27,279 nt of DNA from a virus: the IMG/VR virus record IMGVR_UViG_3300024520_005967, positions 1-27,279 of that record. The stretch is one strand, 5' to 3'. The position numbers were made by a program, and so were the translations under genes. A model generated the notes under the pieces. That model worked only from the letters and a program-made list of their open reading frames with translations, was not told the DNA's origin and did not search any database. This document shows, one piece after another, positions 1 to 6,212 of this stretch. How positions within the stretch are numbered: the stretch's first letter is position 1; every line of letters begins with the position of its first letter.

Positions 1-134
1 CACAGCTTGCAGGTCACGGCTTGGCCTCGAGCGCGGTCTCTACCGTCCCGGACGTGCCGACACAGCGAGAGTCGATCACCATCTCGGAGACGATGGACGA
101 CGTCTCTCCAGGGCAAGCGCATCGAGACGGGCAT
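1..134 (-). CDS. Partial hypothetical protein, 3' end outside window
   Basis: An open frame starts at ATG 134, overlapping the TGA of the upstream gene as TGATG, and runs off the left edge without a stop. The visible 44 residues begin MPVSMRLPWRDVVHRL and are rich in arginine. No domain is recognised. The overlap fits the translational coupling seen through this operon, but the ribosome binding site is weak, and another minus-strand frame here is also open until a TGA near position 14. Assignment is therefore uncertain, and this could be a non-coding open frame. Confidence 0.3.
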   Translation of the reverse strand, partial: MPVSMRLPWRDVVHRLRDGDRLSLCRHVRDGRDRARGQAVTCKL

Positions 135-409
135 CAGCGACCCGCCATGGCGGCCAGTTCGACGCGTCCGCCTACGTCCCTCACGAGGCGACGCGCCTCC
201 TCTTCGCTACCGGCCGCCCCGAGCCAGAACCCTGGATCTCGGCGGTCGACGATCGGCCAAACCAGCGTACCCGTCTCGGTGGTTGGCGCACCCGCGACGA
301 GCTCGGCAGACGGGTCACGGATCCGCCGCCGTATCTCCTCGGACAGTCGACGGGATGCGGTCCCTGCCTCTTGGGCCGTGACGACGCGGACAGGCTCCTG
401 GTCGCTCAT
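134..409 (-). CDS. Small hypothetical phage protein (91 aa)
   Basis: Begins MSDQEPVRVVTAQEAG and ends at TGA 134. The ATG at 409 is chosen over an in-frame GTG at 415 because AGGAGG lies about 6 bases upstream of it. The gene follows the M15 peptidase gene almost without gap. The middle part (RLSEEIRRRIRDPSAEL) looks like an amphipathic helix, and the rest has the short hydrophobic stretches of a small soluble alpha/beta protein. No signal peptide or membrane segment is seen and no family is recognised. Its place next to the lysin suggests an accessory late gene, but that is only positional. Confidence 0.65.
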   Translation of the reverse strand: MSDQEPVRVVTAQEAGTASRRLSEEIRRRIRDPSAELVAGAPTTETGTLVWPIVDRRDPGFWLGAAGSEEEARRLVRDVGGRVELAAMAGR

Positions 410-411
410 CG

Positions 412-717
412 TCACCTCCTCGGCTGATACTCGACGTGGAGGTGAGTATCTTCAAGCACGACGTCGAAGTCCTCGCCGAGATTCTCCTTTGCGGCAGTGG
501 CAACAAGCTCGGCAGAGTACTCGTCGAGATCCCTGGTCCTGAAGTCGAGTGCGGCTCCTGCGTAGTGGAGCGAGGTAGTCGAATGCCTCGAGTCCGAGCC
601 GGAGGTGATGACGCAGTCGGCACCGATCGCGGTGAAGCACCCGGCAACGACGAGCGAAGCCACGGCCATCTGTGGCTGCAGAGACGCGAGCTTGACGCCA
701 GGTTTCAGTTTCATCAT
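412..717 (-). CDS. Minimal M15/VanX-type peptidase, likely endolysin
   Basis: A 101-residue protein that fits a zinc peptidase of the M15 (VanX / L-alanyl-D-glutamate peptidase) fold, which cuts peptide cross-links of peptidoglycan. The visible signature is SLHYAGAALD at residues 49-58 (zinc ligands H51 and D58 by family analogy), then VVLEDTHLH near 86-94, giving the ExxH motif with E89 as probable general base and H92 as third ligand. It has no signal peptide and no wall-binding domain. It is close to the minimal catalytic core, so export would rely on a holin. The start overlaps the stop of the propeller gene as ATGA, so translation is probably coupled. As the only recognisable peptidoglycan enzyme here it is the best endolysin candidate; a virion-associated or host-modifying peptidase is possible. 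Confidence 0.72.
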   Translation of the reverse strand: MMKLKPGVKLASLQPQMAVASLVVAGCFTAIGADCVITSGSDSRHSTTSLHYAGAALDFRTRDLDEYSAELVATAAKENLGEDFDVVLEDTHLHVEYQPRR

Positions 718-2093
718 GGCGCACCCCACGCCGAGGTATCCCCAGACTCGAAGCCGTCGGCAAACACCAGCGACGGATCCGGCGGCGGAGCGAGCAGCTG
801 GTGAGAGTCCAGAATGCTGAAACCTGCCCGGTAAAGGACGTCCCCTGGGCCGAGTCGGCCACCGCGCGGCGCGAAGGCGTTGAAGCCTGGACCTCCTTGA
901 GGGGGAGCCCCGCAGTCCTCGTAGTACCAGCCCCAGTAGCCTTCGGGGTGGCCCTGGGGAGTCAGCTCGACCAGGGCGGCCGGGTCGCTGGCGTCGTAGA
1001 GGTATTCCCGTTGCGGGACACAGTTGCCGAAGATCTGTGTACTCCCCACGTAGAGGTAGGGCTTGCCGTCGGCGCCGAAGGAGACGGAGACGGTGGTCGG
1101 AGCGACGACGGAGCTCGTGGAATAGACCGTGGGGGTCGGCAGCGTACACGCGCCGGCGTTGGTGATGCAGCTCACGTCGTAGACCCAGAGTTTCCCAGCG
1201 GTGCCTACTTTCACCGGAATCGCCAGGTAGTGACTGCCGCCGTACTCCCACATCACCGTTTCCCCGGTGCCCGAAATGCCCGAGAGAGTCCCCGTGAGCT
1301 TGATCGGCGGGGAGCCGCCAGGGAACGAGGAGATGTTCGATGCGTCGAGAATCGAGATCGACACGAGGTTCCGGTAGACTACGAAATCGCCGGTTCCGCC
1401 GATCGCCACGGACGCTGAGCTTCCGGACATCACCACCCCTTTAGAGACCCCAGGGCAACTCTGGTCCTGCTCATGGCACGAATCGAGGGCGGCGGCGGCG
1501 GTCAAATCATAGAGGCGAACAGTCCCACCGCTGAGCGCGAAAGCGTAGGCACGGGCTCCGATCGCAGCCACGTAGAGGTAGCGCACGTATACGTCACTGT
1601 CCCCGTAGTGGTAGCCGACGTCCCCCTTGTTGCTCGTGTCCCAGACGATGAAGCCGAAGTCTTCGGCCCCGGTCACCACCACGTTCGAGTTGCCTTCGGG
1701 CACGCCGATCGAAGTGATGAAGGAATTCTTGTCGGTGAAGTGCCACCAGGTGATCTCCTCCGAGGCATCGACAAAGCCGAAGGCGATGGGCGCCGTCGGG
1801 GCGGAGATGTCGTAGAGCTTCATCCCCTGGCCGGTGGCCGTGAAAAGGTAGTCTCCCTCGACGGCGAGCGCATGCCAGAAAGGAGTGTCGCCTGGCTCGC
1901 CGTCGACGTGGGTCGAATCGCCGAGTACGCGGCGGGCGTCCCCTGTGAGCGTGACGGGTTGGAGGCGTTCGCCCCACCGGGAGGCCTCGACGGATCGTGC
2001 CGGGGTGCGGTACGGCTCGAAGACGAGCTCGGGCTCCTTGGGGGCGGCGGCGGCGAGGAGGAGGCTAGCTGCCGCCAGTGCGATAATCCTCAT
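714..2093 (-). CDS. Secreted LVIVD-repeat beta-propeller protein
   Basis: 459 residues. The N-terminus MRIIALAAASLLLAAAA is a clear signal peptide with likely cleavage near residue 17-18, so the product is exported. The body has repeated units such as VEGDYLFTATGQGMKLYDIS and VRLYDLTAAAAL, matching the LVIVD or WD-like pattern of beta-propellers. Cysteines (SCHEQDQSC, CITNAGAC, and others) could form disulfides outside the cytoplasm. The C-terminus carries FADGFESGDTSAWG, a short conserved tail seen at the ends of many exported bacterial proteins. Its start overlaps the stop of the lipoprotein gene as ATGA. This is not a normal virion or lysis gene. It is more likely a host-derived accessory gene (moron) acting at the cell surface or in the medium. 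Ligand and function are unknown. Confidence 0.7.
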   Translation of the reverse strand: MRIIALAAASLLLAAAAPKEPELVFEPYRTPARSVEASRWGERLQPVTLTGDARRVLGDSTHVDGEPGDTPFWHALAVEGDYLFTATGQGMKLYDISAPTAPIAFGFVDASEEITWWHFTDKNSFITSIGVPEGNSNVVVTGAEDFGFIVWDTSNKGDVGYHYGDSDVYVRYLYVAAIGARAYAFALSGGTVRLYDLTAAAALDSCHEQDQSCPGVSKGVVMSGSSASVAIGGTGDFVVYRNLVSISILDASNISSFPGGSPPIKLTGTLSGISGTGETVMWEYGGSHYLAIPVKVGTAGKLWVYDVSCITNAGACTLPTPTVYSTSSVVAPTTVSVSFGADGKPYLYVGSTQIFGNCVPQREYLYDASDPAALVELTPQGHPEGYWGWYYEDCGAPPQGGPGFNAFAPRGGRLGPGDVLYRAGFSILDSHQLLAPPPDPSLVFADGFESGDTSAWGAP

Positions 2094-3019
2094 CGCTTCG
2101 CCACCGCTTCGAGATCGCTCAGCAACAACTGCCCGAGCCTCTTGGGACCGAGGTCACCTCCTAGCATCGGGTCAGCCTGCGTAACGAGCCAGAGCCAGAC
2201 ATGCTCGACGTGAGACCAGTAGACCTCCCCTTCGAAGGCCTCGCTCGGAGCCTCCGGGTGGAGCCGGTGCCAGTTGGCGTGAGCCACGGCGACGTCACCG
2301 CGGCCGCTGCCGATGACCTGAGCGCGCATCGCCAGCCACCAGCCGGAGAGCGGCGGCGGCTCGTCGCCGGTGTGGTAGAACTCGCCGTCGTAGACGGCGG
2401 TGACCAAGCCCGCCGCGCGACGGCTCAGCTCGCACCAGCCGCCTCCGTAGCCGTGATCGGTGGCGCACCAAGGGTGCTCGTGCGGAGCCACGAACGGCTC
2501 ATCGAGAGCGAGAGGGGCCAGGACGTCTGGGCTGATGGCCATACGGGCGTCTGCCCCGGTCCATCCGAGGAGCGGCGCACACGGGACTCCCGGAGGGCAT
2601 CTCCTGGCCATCTCGAATCGAACCGCGCGCGACTTGGAGGCCCAGTGCAGGGCGACCTCTTGGGCCGTCAGCTGGTCCGGCCGCACCCTTCCGAAATTCC
2701 AGTAGTCAACGGCGATCGGATTCGGACCGAGAAACCAGCGTTTCAGCGCCTTGTCGGACGGACGGCTTGACGCAGGGATGCCGGAGATTCCTCGGCTGCT
2801 CATACCCTGGGGTCCCAGGGCCGCGACGGGGAAGCTCGGGTTGGTCTTGGCCCACCAATCCTCCCAGCTGCAAGCGCTGGAGCCGGAGATCTCACAGGCG
2901 AGTTTCCACTCGACGAAGTCCTTGGCGGGTTCGGTGATCTCCGGGGGTAGACTTGCGCAGCCGACGGTAAGGACGGCGAGAATGAGTACGAAGGCGATAG
3001 TGGTGTCTTTGGGGTTCAA
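2090..3019 (-). CDS. Putative lipoprotein of the lysis/accessory region
   Basis: The start is taken as TTG at 3019 because AAGGAG sits 7 bases upstream. This gives MNPKDTTIAFVLILAVLTVGC, a short lipoprotein signal with Cys21 as the lipid site; the lipobox TVGC is close to the consensus but not perfect. A longer upstream reading is open but has no signal sequence at its N-terminus. The mature part of about 289 residues contains several Cys (ACEISGSSAC, RRCPPGVPC, and the Cys pair near HPWCATDHGYGGGWC) and is rich in Trp and His, as in a periplasmic enzyme or binding protein. No family is recognised. It lies between the lipase and propeller genes and overlaps the latter by 4 bases. An outer-membrane spanin role was considered, but the protein is much longer than known o-spanins. 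Confidence 0.6.
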   Translation of the reverse strand: MNPKDTTIAFVLILAVLTVGCASLPPEITEPAKDFVEWKLACEISGSSACSWEDWWAKTNPSFPVAALGPQGMSSRGISGIPASSRPSDKALKRWFLGPNPIAVDYWNFGRVRPDQLTAQEVALHWASKSRAVRFEMARRCPPGVPCAPLLGWTGADARMAISPDVLAPLALDEPFVAPHEHPWCATDHGYGGGWCELSRRAAGLVTAVYDGEFYHTGDEPPPLSGWWLAMRAQVIGSGRGDVAVAHANWHRLHPEAPSEAFEGEVYWSHVEHVWLWLVTQADPMLGGDLGPKRLGQLLLSDLEAVAKR

Positions 3020-3101
3020 GAGCAATCTCCTTTTCCAAGATGAATCGAACGAGCTGAGCGAGCTCGCTGGCGGTTTCGCCGATGGCCTCACGCGGGGACA
3101 T
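2892..3101 (-). CDS. Possible small gene overlapping the lipoprotein start
   Basis: An open frame of 69 codons starting MSPREAIGETASEL overlaps the end of the lipase gene by 14 bases and the lipoprotein gene by 128 bases in another frame. GAGGAG lies about 11 bases before the ATG. The first 35 residues look like a normal helical peptide; the rest is very rich in arginine, as expected from an alternate reading of the lipoprotein gene. It may be a real short peptide that delivers ribosomes to the TTG start, or a chance reading. An embedded Rz/Rz1-like layout came to mind, but the peptide has no membrane segment. Confidence 0.33.
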   Translation of the reverse strand: MSPREAIGETASELAQLVRFILEKEIALEPQRHHYRLRTHSRRPYRRLRKSTPGDHRTRQGLRRVETRL

Positions 3102-4167
3102 CGGGATCGCGTCTCCTCGCCGTGTCTTCCTTCCGTGGCAGTATGACGCGGGGCAATACGTCGTTTTCAGCGTCACGCTCTGGTGTATGCCAGCCGTCAG
3201 CGTGCTCCTCGGCGTCCATGCCGGCGCGGTGCCCGGGTAAAGCCTTCATCTTCCGAAGCCCTTCCATCCACCCGTGAGCGCGTGCCGACTTGGCAAGACG
3301 AAGGGTCCGAAGGACCGACAGTGGTGTCGCGTCTTTGTAGTTACCCCACGGACCTTGACCGACGATGGCGGGGTCGCCTGCCGTCTTCAGCAAGACCGGT
3401 ATCCCAGCGTGCTTTGCGGAGATCGGTGGACATGACGGAGGGGCACCGACGACGGGATCTCGGTAGGTGCGGCCGTCCGCGGCGACGTGGAAGTTGACGA
3501 CGCGGTAGACGGGCCCCCAGCGACCCGGAAGGACGGTCACTCTTGGACGCACTTTGTGCCCACGGGTGTTCGAATCAAACCACCGCGCGCCCTTCTTCCC
3601 AAAGACCCGAGGCGACTCGAAGGTGTAGCAGACGCGCACGCGGTAGCCCCAGTAGGAGAGCAACGGCAGGAGAAGGTAGCACATTACTCCTCCGAGGCTG
3701 TGCCCCATGACGACGATGTCGAGCTCTGCCCAGGGGTGGCCATCCGGGTAGGTCCGGAGGCTCCTCATGTGGTCTCGGAGCTTCGGTCCGATCGCTTGCA
3801 CCTGGCGGAGAATCCCTTTGCCGGCCCAGACGCTAGAAGGCAGGACACCGGGCCACGGCCACCTGATAATGCTCCTGAGGTCGGAGATGATATCCCAACC
3901 CTCAGAGGTGCCCCGGGCCGCGATGATGACGAGCAGGCGGTTGGCGGGCGCGTCGTAGCGCCAGGCGACGCCAACCTGTGCGGCGCCGGCGGAGAGCATC
4001 ACGCCGTCGTCGAATCCCTCAAGCCGCACGTCTTCGCGCCACTCGCCGTGGGCTTGGTAAGCCAACCCGGCGAGCTCACAAGCGGCCACTCCGGGGGCTT
4101 GTGCGTTATCCCAGACGGTCAGGTCGGCGTCAAGGGCGGCGGACGAGAAGACCTCGGCGAGCTTCAT
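3088..4167 (-). CDS. Class 3 lipase-like alpha/beta hydrolase
   Basis: 359 residues with the features of lipase class 3 serine esterases. AARGTS at 83-88 corresponds to the oxyanion-hole region. VVMGHSLGG at 152-160 holds nucleophile Ser157 in the nucleophile elbow. TFESPRVFG at 182-190 is the usual conserved strand after it. Candidate partners are D237 in RDPVVGAPP and H253 in KHAGIP, matching the family's D-x-V-P and H-x-G positions. No signal peptide is seen, so it would need release by a holin or act inside the cell. The start is coupled to the preceding 58-codon gene (TGATG). In phages of mycolic-acid hosts LysB esterases attack the envelope; this one belongs to a different family, but a role in breaking envelope lipids at lysis is a reasonable inference. 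The C-terminal 60 residues are charged and may be disordered. Confidence 0.72.
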   Translation of the reverse strand: MKLAEVFSSAALDADLTVWDNAQAPGVAACELAGLAYQAHGEWREDVRLEGFDDGVMLSAGAAQVGVAWRYDAPANRLLVIIAARGTSEGWDIISDLRSIIRWPWPGVLPSSVWAGKGILRQVQAIGPKLRDHMRSLRTYPDGHPWAELDIVVMGHSLGGVMCYLLLPLLSYWGYRVRVCYTFESPRVFGKKGARWFDSNTRGHKVRPRVTVLPGRWGPVYRVVNFHVAADGRTYRDPVVGAPPSCPPISAKHAGIPVLLKTAGDPAIVGQGPWGNYKDATPLSVLRTLRLAKSARAHGWMEGLRKMKALPGHRAGMDAEEHADGWHTPERDAENDVLPRVILPRKEDTARRRDPDVPA

Positions 4168-4343
4168 CAGTACCCCCTCGCCGCCAGGTCACGACGGATC
4201 GTCGCGCGCTTCATGAGGAGCCCGTCCAGCTCAAGAACTTCAACCGGCACGGGTTCCCCCGCCTCCCTGGCCCGTGCCTGGAGCGTCTTCAGGCGACGAA
4301 TCTCCACCGAAAGAGCGTCGTTCTCTCCGGGCCAGGGGCTCAT
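4167..4343 (-). CDS. Small coupled protein (58 aa)
   Basis: Starts MSPWPGENDALSVEIRRLK at ATG 4343, overlapping the previous stop as ATGA, and ends with TGA sharing a base with the ATG of the lipase gene. The peptide is mostly helical, with a leucine/charged pattern (residues 12-30 and 38-56) that could form a short helical hairpin or coiled coil. It fills the whole gap between two genes with a tight overlap at each end, which strongly supports it being translated. No family is recognised. It could be a chaperone or inhibitor of the lipase, but only the position suggests this. Confidence 0.65.
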   Translation of the reverse strand: MSPWPGENDALSVEIRRLKTLQARAREAGEPVPVEVLELDGLLMKRATIRRDLAARGY

Positions 4344-4753
4344 CGGCCACCACCCGCTTCGGAGATCTCGACTCGTGCGTAGGCGTCCGCGACGGCGTGG
4401 GATGCGTAGGCGTCTGGGTCGTCAAGGATCTCCCCGGCTTGGTCAAGCGACATACCGCCGGCAAGCGGATGGATCGCGACGTGGTGTTGAGCGCTCCTCG
4501 CCTCAGCGCCCGAAACGAATAGGTGCGTGACGACGCCGTCAGTACCGCGGCAGTCCCGACCCCAGTGCGCCCACGGGGTAGGCGCGTCGTCGTTCATGGT
4601 TACCTTGACCCAGGCCCCAAGGACGACGTCCTCGCCGTCTTGGCCGATCTCCGTTTCCAGCGTTGCCGGGCCGGCCGCAAGGACGTCGGGGAGAGTGCGG
4701 GCGAAGGTGATGTATGGGGCGGTGCTCATTGGACGGTTGATGAATTTGGCCAT
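4340..4753 (-). CDS. Hypothetical phage protein (137 aa)
   Basis: Begins MAKFINRPMSTAPYITFAR after AAGGAG 6 bases upstream, and is the first gene behind the strong promoter at 4788-4815. The sequence (GAWVKVTMNDDAPTPWAHWG near 46-65, then HLFVSGAEARSAQHHVA) suggests a small beta-rich soluble protein. No signal or membrane segment is present. It shares the theme of a small W-rich beta protein with the product at 6656-7108 (KLWVHWGAENHGFV) and could be related, but similarity over the full length is not clear by eye. It heads the group lipase, lipoprotein, propeller and peptidase. Function unknown. Confidence 0.7.
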   Translation of the reverse strand: MAKFINRPMSTAPYITFARTLPDVLAAGPATLETEIGQDGEDVVLGAWVKVTMNDDAPTPWAHWGRDCRGTDGVVTHLFVSGAEARSAQHHVAIHPLAGGMSLDQAGEILDDPDAYASHAVADAYARVEISEAGGGR

Positions 4754-4787
4754 GTCGCGCTCCTTGGTTCGTTGACTGACGAGGACT

Positions 4788-4815
4788 ATTATAGCCGGCG
4801 TGACTAGGAAGTCAA
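4788..4815 (-). promoter_or_regulatory. Strong sigma70-type promoter
   Basis: On the minus strand: TTGACT at 4815-4810, a 16-base spacer, then a perfect TATAAT at 4793-4788. Transcription would start near 4781, about 28 bases before the ATG at 4753. The -35 overlaps the end of the HTH gene. The -35 is part of a short dyad, TGACT-TCCT-AGTCA, which could be an operator. It would express the accessory and lysis group separately from the structural block. Confidence 0.75.
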
Positions 4816-5379
4816 GGCCTTTCTCTCTTGAATGAAGACCTCCCCCGCCCCCTCCTTCCCGGCAACGAGAATCTCAATGAACCGCGCCGCGTCCATCCCC
4901 TCGCCCTCGAGCAGGGCCGGAAGCTTGCGGCGCAGCTGCATGAGCTCGGCTTCCCCCATGGTCAGCACCAGCTCGGCGACCTGGGCATTGATCTCGATCT
5001 TGACCGGGCCGTCTACCCCCCAGAGCTTACGCCGTGACGCCGAGAGCTTCACGAGGGCGTTTTGCCAGCTGATAAACTCGTCGGTATCCACGTCGGCACG
5101 ACCACAGGACGGGCACTTTTCCTGCTCAAACTGCAATCCGAAGTCCCGGCGGACCTTTTCAAGCCTGGCGTCCTCGATGCCTCTGACTTCCTTGGCGCGA
5201 GCGAGGTCTTCTTCGTCCATCACACTGAGCCGCGCGTTGACGTCGTGCCAGGACGTGGACTTGTCGACCCCGTGGTGCTCGGCGATCTGCTCGTAGGTCC
5301 AACCGTCGAGCTTCAGGGCGAACGCATCGGACCTGCGTTGCTCGCGAGCGACGGCGGTCACTCTGGCCGCTTTACCCAC
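4804..5379 (-). CDS. HTH protein, small terminase subunit-like
   Basis: 191 residues from a GTG start at 5379. The frame is open to 5571, but the upstream part reads like non-coding DNA and contains the promoter, so the start must lie after 5449. Residues 19-48 (FALKLDGWTYEQIAEHHGVD then KSTSWHDV) form a clear helix-turn-helix like those of small terminase subunits and sigma region 4-like factors. A long charged helix follows (residues 55-85), then CPSCG at 89-93 and a C-terminal helical part. In phages such proteins recognise the packaging site, yet no large terminase gene follows here, so a regulator is an equal possibility. It has its own promoter and an overlapping 14-codon leader. Confidence 0.62.
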   Translation of the reverse strand: MGKAARVTAVAREQRRSDAFALKLDGWTYEQIAEHHGVDKSTSWHDVNARLSVMDEEDLARAKEVRGIEDARLEKVRRDFGLQFEQEKCPSCGRADVDTDEFISWQNALVKLSASRRKLWGVDGPVKIEINAQVAELVLTMGEAELMQLRRKLPALLEGEGMDAARFIEILVAGKEGAGEVFIQERKALTS

Positions 5380-5416
5380 CGTGGCCGCCCTCGGTCGCTG
5401 CGGTTTCCTCTGACAT
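5372..5416 (-). CDS. 14-codon leader peptide
   Basis: ATG 5416 with GAGGAGG 5-6 bases upstream opens MSEETAATEGGHGG and stops at TAA 5374-5372. The stop lies just inside the GTG start (5379) of the HTH gene in the neighbouring frame. This is the strongest ribosome binding site in the area and no equally good one serves the GTG. Either the peptide couples translation to the HTH gene, or the ATG is the real start of that gene and the frames join by a slip or a base error at the GGTGGGTAAA run. Confidence 0.5.
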   Translation of the reverse strand: MSEETAATEGGHGG

Positions 5417-5448
5417 TGGGGCCTCCTCGAGGTTCCTTGTCCAGAGGC

Positions 5449-5477
5449 ATCATAGAGCACCGGTGGCCAAACGTCAA
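5449..5477 (-). promoter_or_regulatory. Strong sigma70-type promoter of the HTH gene
   Basis: TTGACG at 5477-5472, 17-base spacer, TATGAT at 5454-5449 on the minus strand. Both boxes differ from consensus at one position. Predicted start near 5442 gives a leader of roughly 14 bases before the GAGGAGG of the 14-codon peptide. Confidence 0.72.
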
Positions 5478-5607
5478 GAAGCGCCCGGGGCCTGAGTCCC
5501 AGAGCGCCGGCGTGGTGGCCAGAGATCTGCCCGGCCGGCTTCAAGGACCGACCGGGCACGGGCAGGGGCATGGACTCACGCTTTGGTTGAAGCCCTGCCG
5601 CACACCG

Positions 5608-5636
5608 AACCTACCGCGGGGCTCGGCCGGTGTCAA
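5608..5636 (-). promoter_or_regulatory. Possible second upstream promoter
   Basis: Perfect TTGACA at 5636-5631, 17-base spacer, and TAGGTT at 5613-5608 on the minus strand. The -10 is weak. It could act in tandem with the promoter at 5449-5477 and be controlled by an activator, or be a chance match. Confidence 0.4.
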
Positions 5637-5712
5637 GGGATCCGGTCAACGACGCCTGGCCCCCTCGACATTCGCCCCACCACCACGGTGGTAGTTCCGT
5701 CGGTCGCCGAGG

Positions 5713-5769
5713 CTACGTGCCCGGATTCGTGTCGTCGTCCGGCGGTGGCCCGCCGTTACGAATCTTCAT
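5713..5769 (-). CDS. Possible 18-codon peptide
   Basis: ATG 5769 overlaps the stop of the membrane protein gene as ATGA and opens MKIRNGGPPPDDDTNPGT before TAG at 5713. The overlap resembles coupled genes elsewhere in the window, but the peptide has no structure and is very short. It may be a chance reading. Confidence 0.25.
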   Translation of the reverse strand: MKIRNGGPPPDDDTNPGT

Positions 5770-6212
5770 GGATTGTCCTCCAGGATCATGAGGCGGCTAC
5801 GGGTGTCGATTGCCGCATCGGTGAATCGGTTATCCAGCTTGAAAAGCTGGGTCTTCTGCTCTTCGTATTGCGCGCGGTAGTAGCCGAGGGCCGCTCTTGC
5901 GTCATTCAGATCTCCCAAGATCCGAGCGCGCTCCTCGGCTCCTTGGTCGATCTCCTGCCGCAAGAGATCCATCCTGGACGACGCCGACCGCGTGCCGCTA
6001 TCGATGAGGGCGAGAAGATTCTCGCCTTGCCGCTCGGTGGTGGACGCTTTGGCGCCGGCGACGAGCTTCACTAGCTCGGCCTCGGCTTCGTACCGCTCGA
6101 CGAAACGCCAGATCCGAACGAATGTGATGGTCGAAAAGATCAGAGCAAGAATCGCGCTGACGGTGCCGAGAGCGGGCCCGGCGAAGCGCCGCCGGGCGGC
6201 CCTACTCTGCAC
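5766..6212 (-). CDS. Membrane-anchored coiled-coil protein, holin/spanin candidate
   Basis: 148 residues from GTG 6212, overlapping the preceding gene by 11 bases. One membrane helix lies at about 12-32 (PALGTVSAILALIFSTITFV), preceded by basic residues (MQSRAARRR), so the N-terminus should stay in the cytoplasm. After it a long charged helix with heptad pattern runs to the end (ERYEAEAELVKLVAG through EEQKTQLFKLDNRF), as in inner-membrane spanins or membrane-anchored late proteins. It pairs with the next upstream gene, which also has membrane helices and a coiled coil. An inner-membrane spanin partnered by a lipoprotein is one model; a holin accessory or tail-associated membrane protein is another. 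Confidence 0.55.
   Translation of the reverse strand: MQSRAARRRFAGPALGTVSAILALIFSTITFVRIWRFVERYEAEAELVKLVAGAKASTTERQGENLLALIDSGTRSASSRMDLLRQEIDQGAEERARILGDLNDARAALGYYRAQYEEQKTQLFKLDNRFTDAAIDTRSRLMILEDNP

Larger units (their letters stand above)
5417..5765 (-). other. Regulatory intergenic region with two promoters
   Basis: About 350 bases without a convincing full gene between the membrane protein genes and the HTH gene. It contains an 18-codon reading frame at its upstream end, an inverted repeat ACCACC-GT-GGTGGT near 5681-5694, and two sigma70-like promoters facing the HTH gene. Open frames on the other strand here are shadows of GC-rich DNA. This is one of the few places where the tightly packed minus-strand gene order opens up, so it is the likely boundary between the tail/membrane transcript and the lysis/accessory transcripts. 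Confidence 0.6.

Noticed and set aside
412-1251. Longer reading of the M15 peptidase frame to 1251
   Set aside because: The extension overlaps the propeller gene and is arginine-rich; the ATG at 717 fits the operon overlap and the family's length.
3487-4530. Long plus-strand open frame (347 codons) opposite the lipase
   Set aside because: It is antisense to a gene with a clear GHSLGG motif, has the odd composition of a shadow frame, and lacks a ribosome binding site.
5380-5571. Extended N-terminus of the HTH protein
   Set aside because: The added residues would cover a near-consensus promoter and look like translated non-coding DNA.
5681-5694. Inverted repeat ACCACC-GT-GGTGGT as intrinsic terminator
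   Set aside because: The loop is too short and no T run follows on either strand, so terminator function is not supported.
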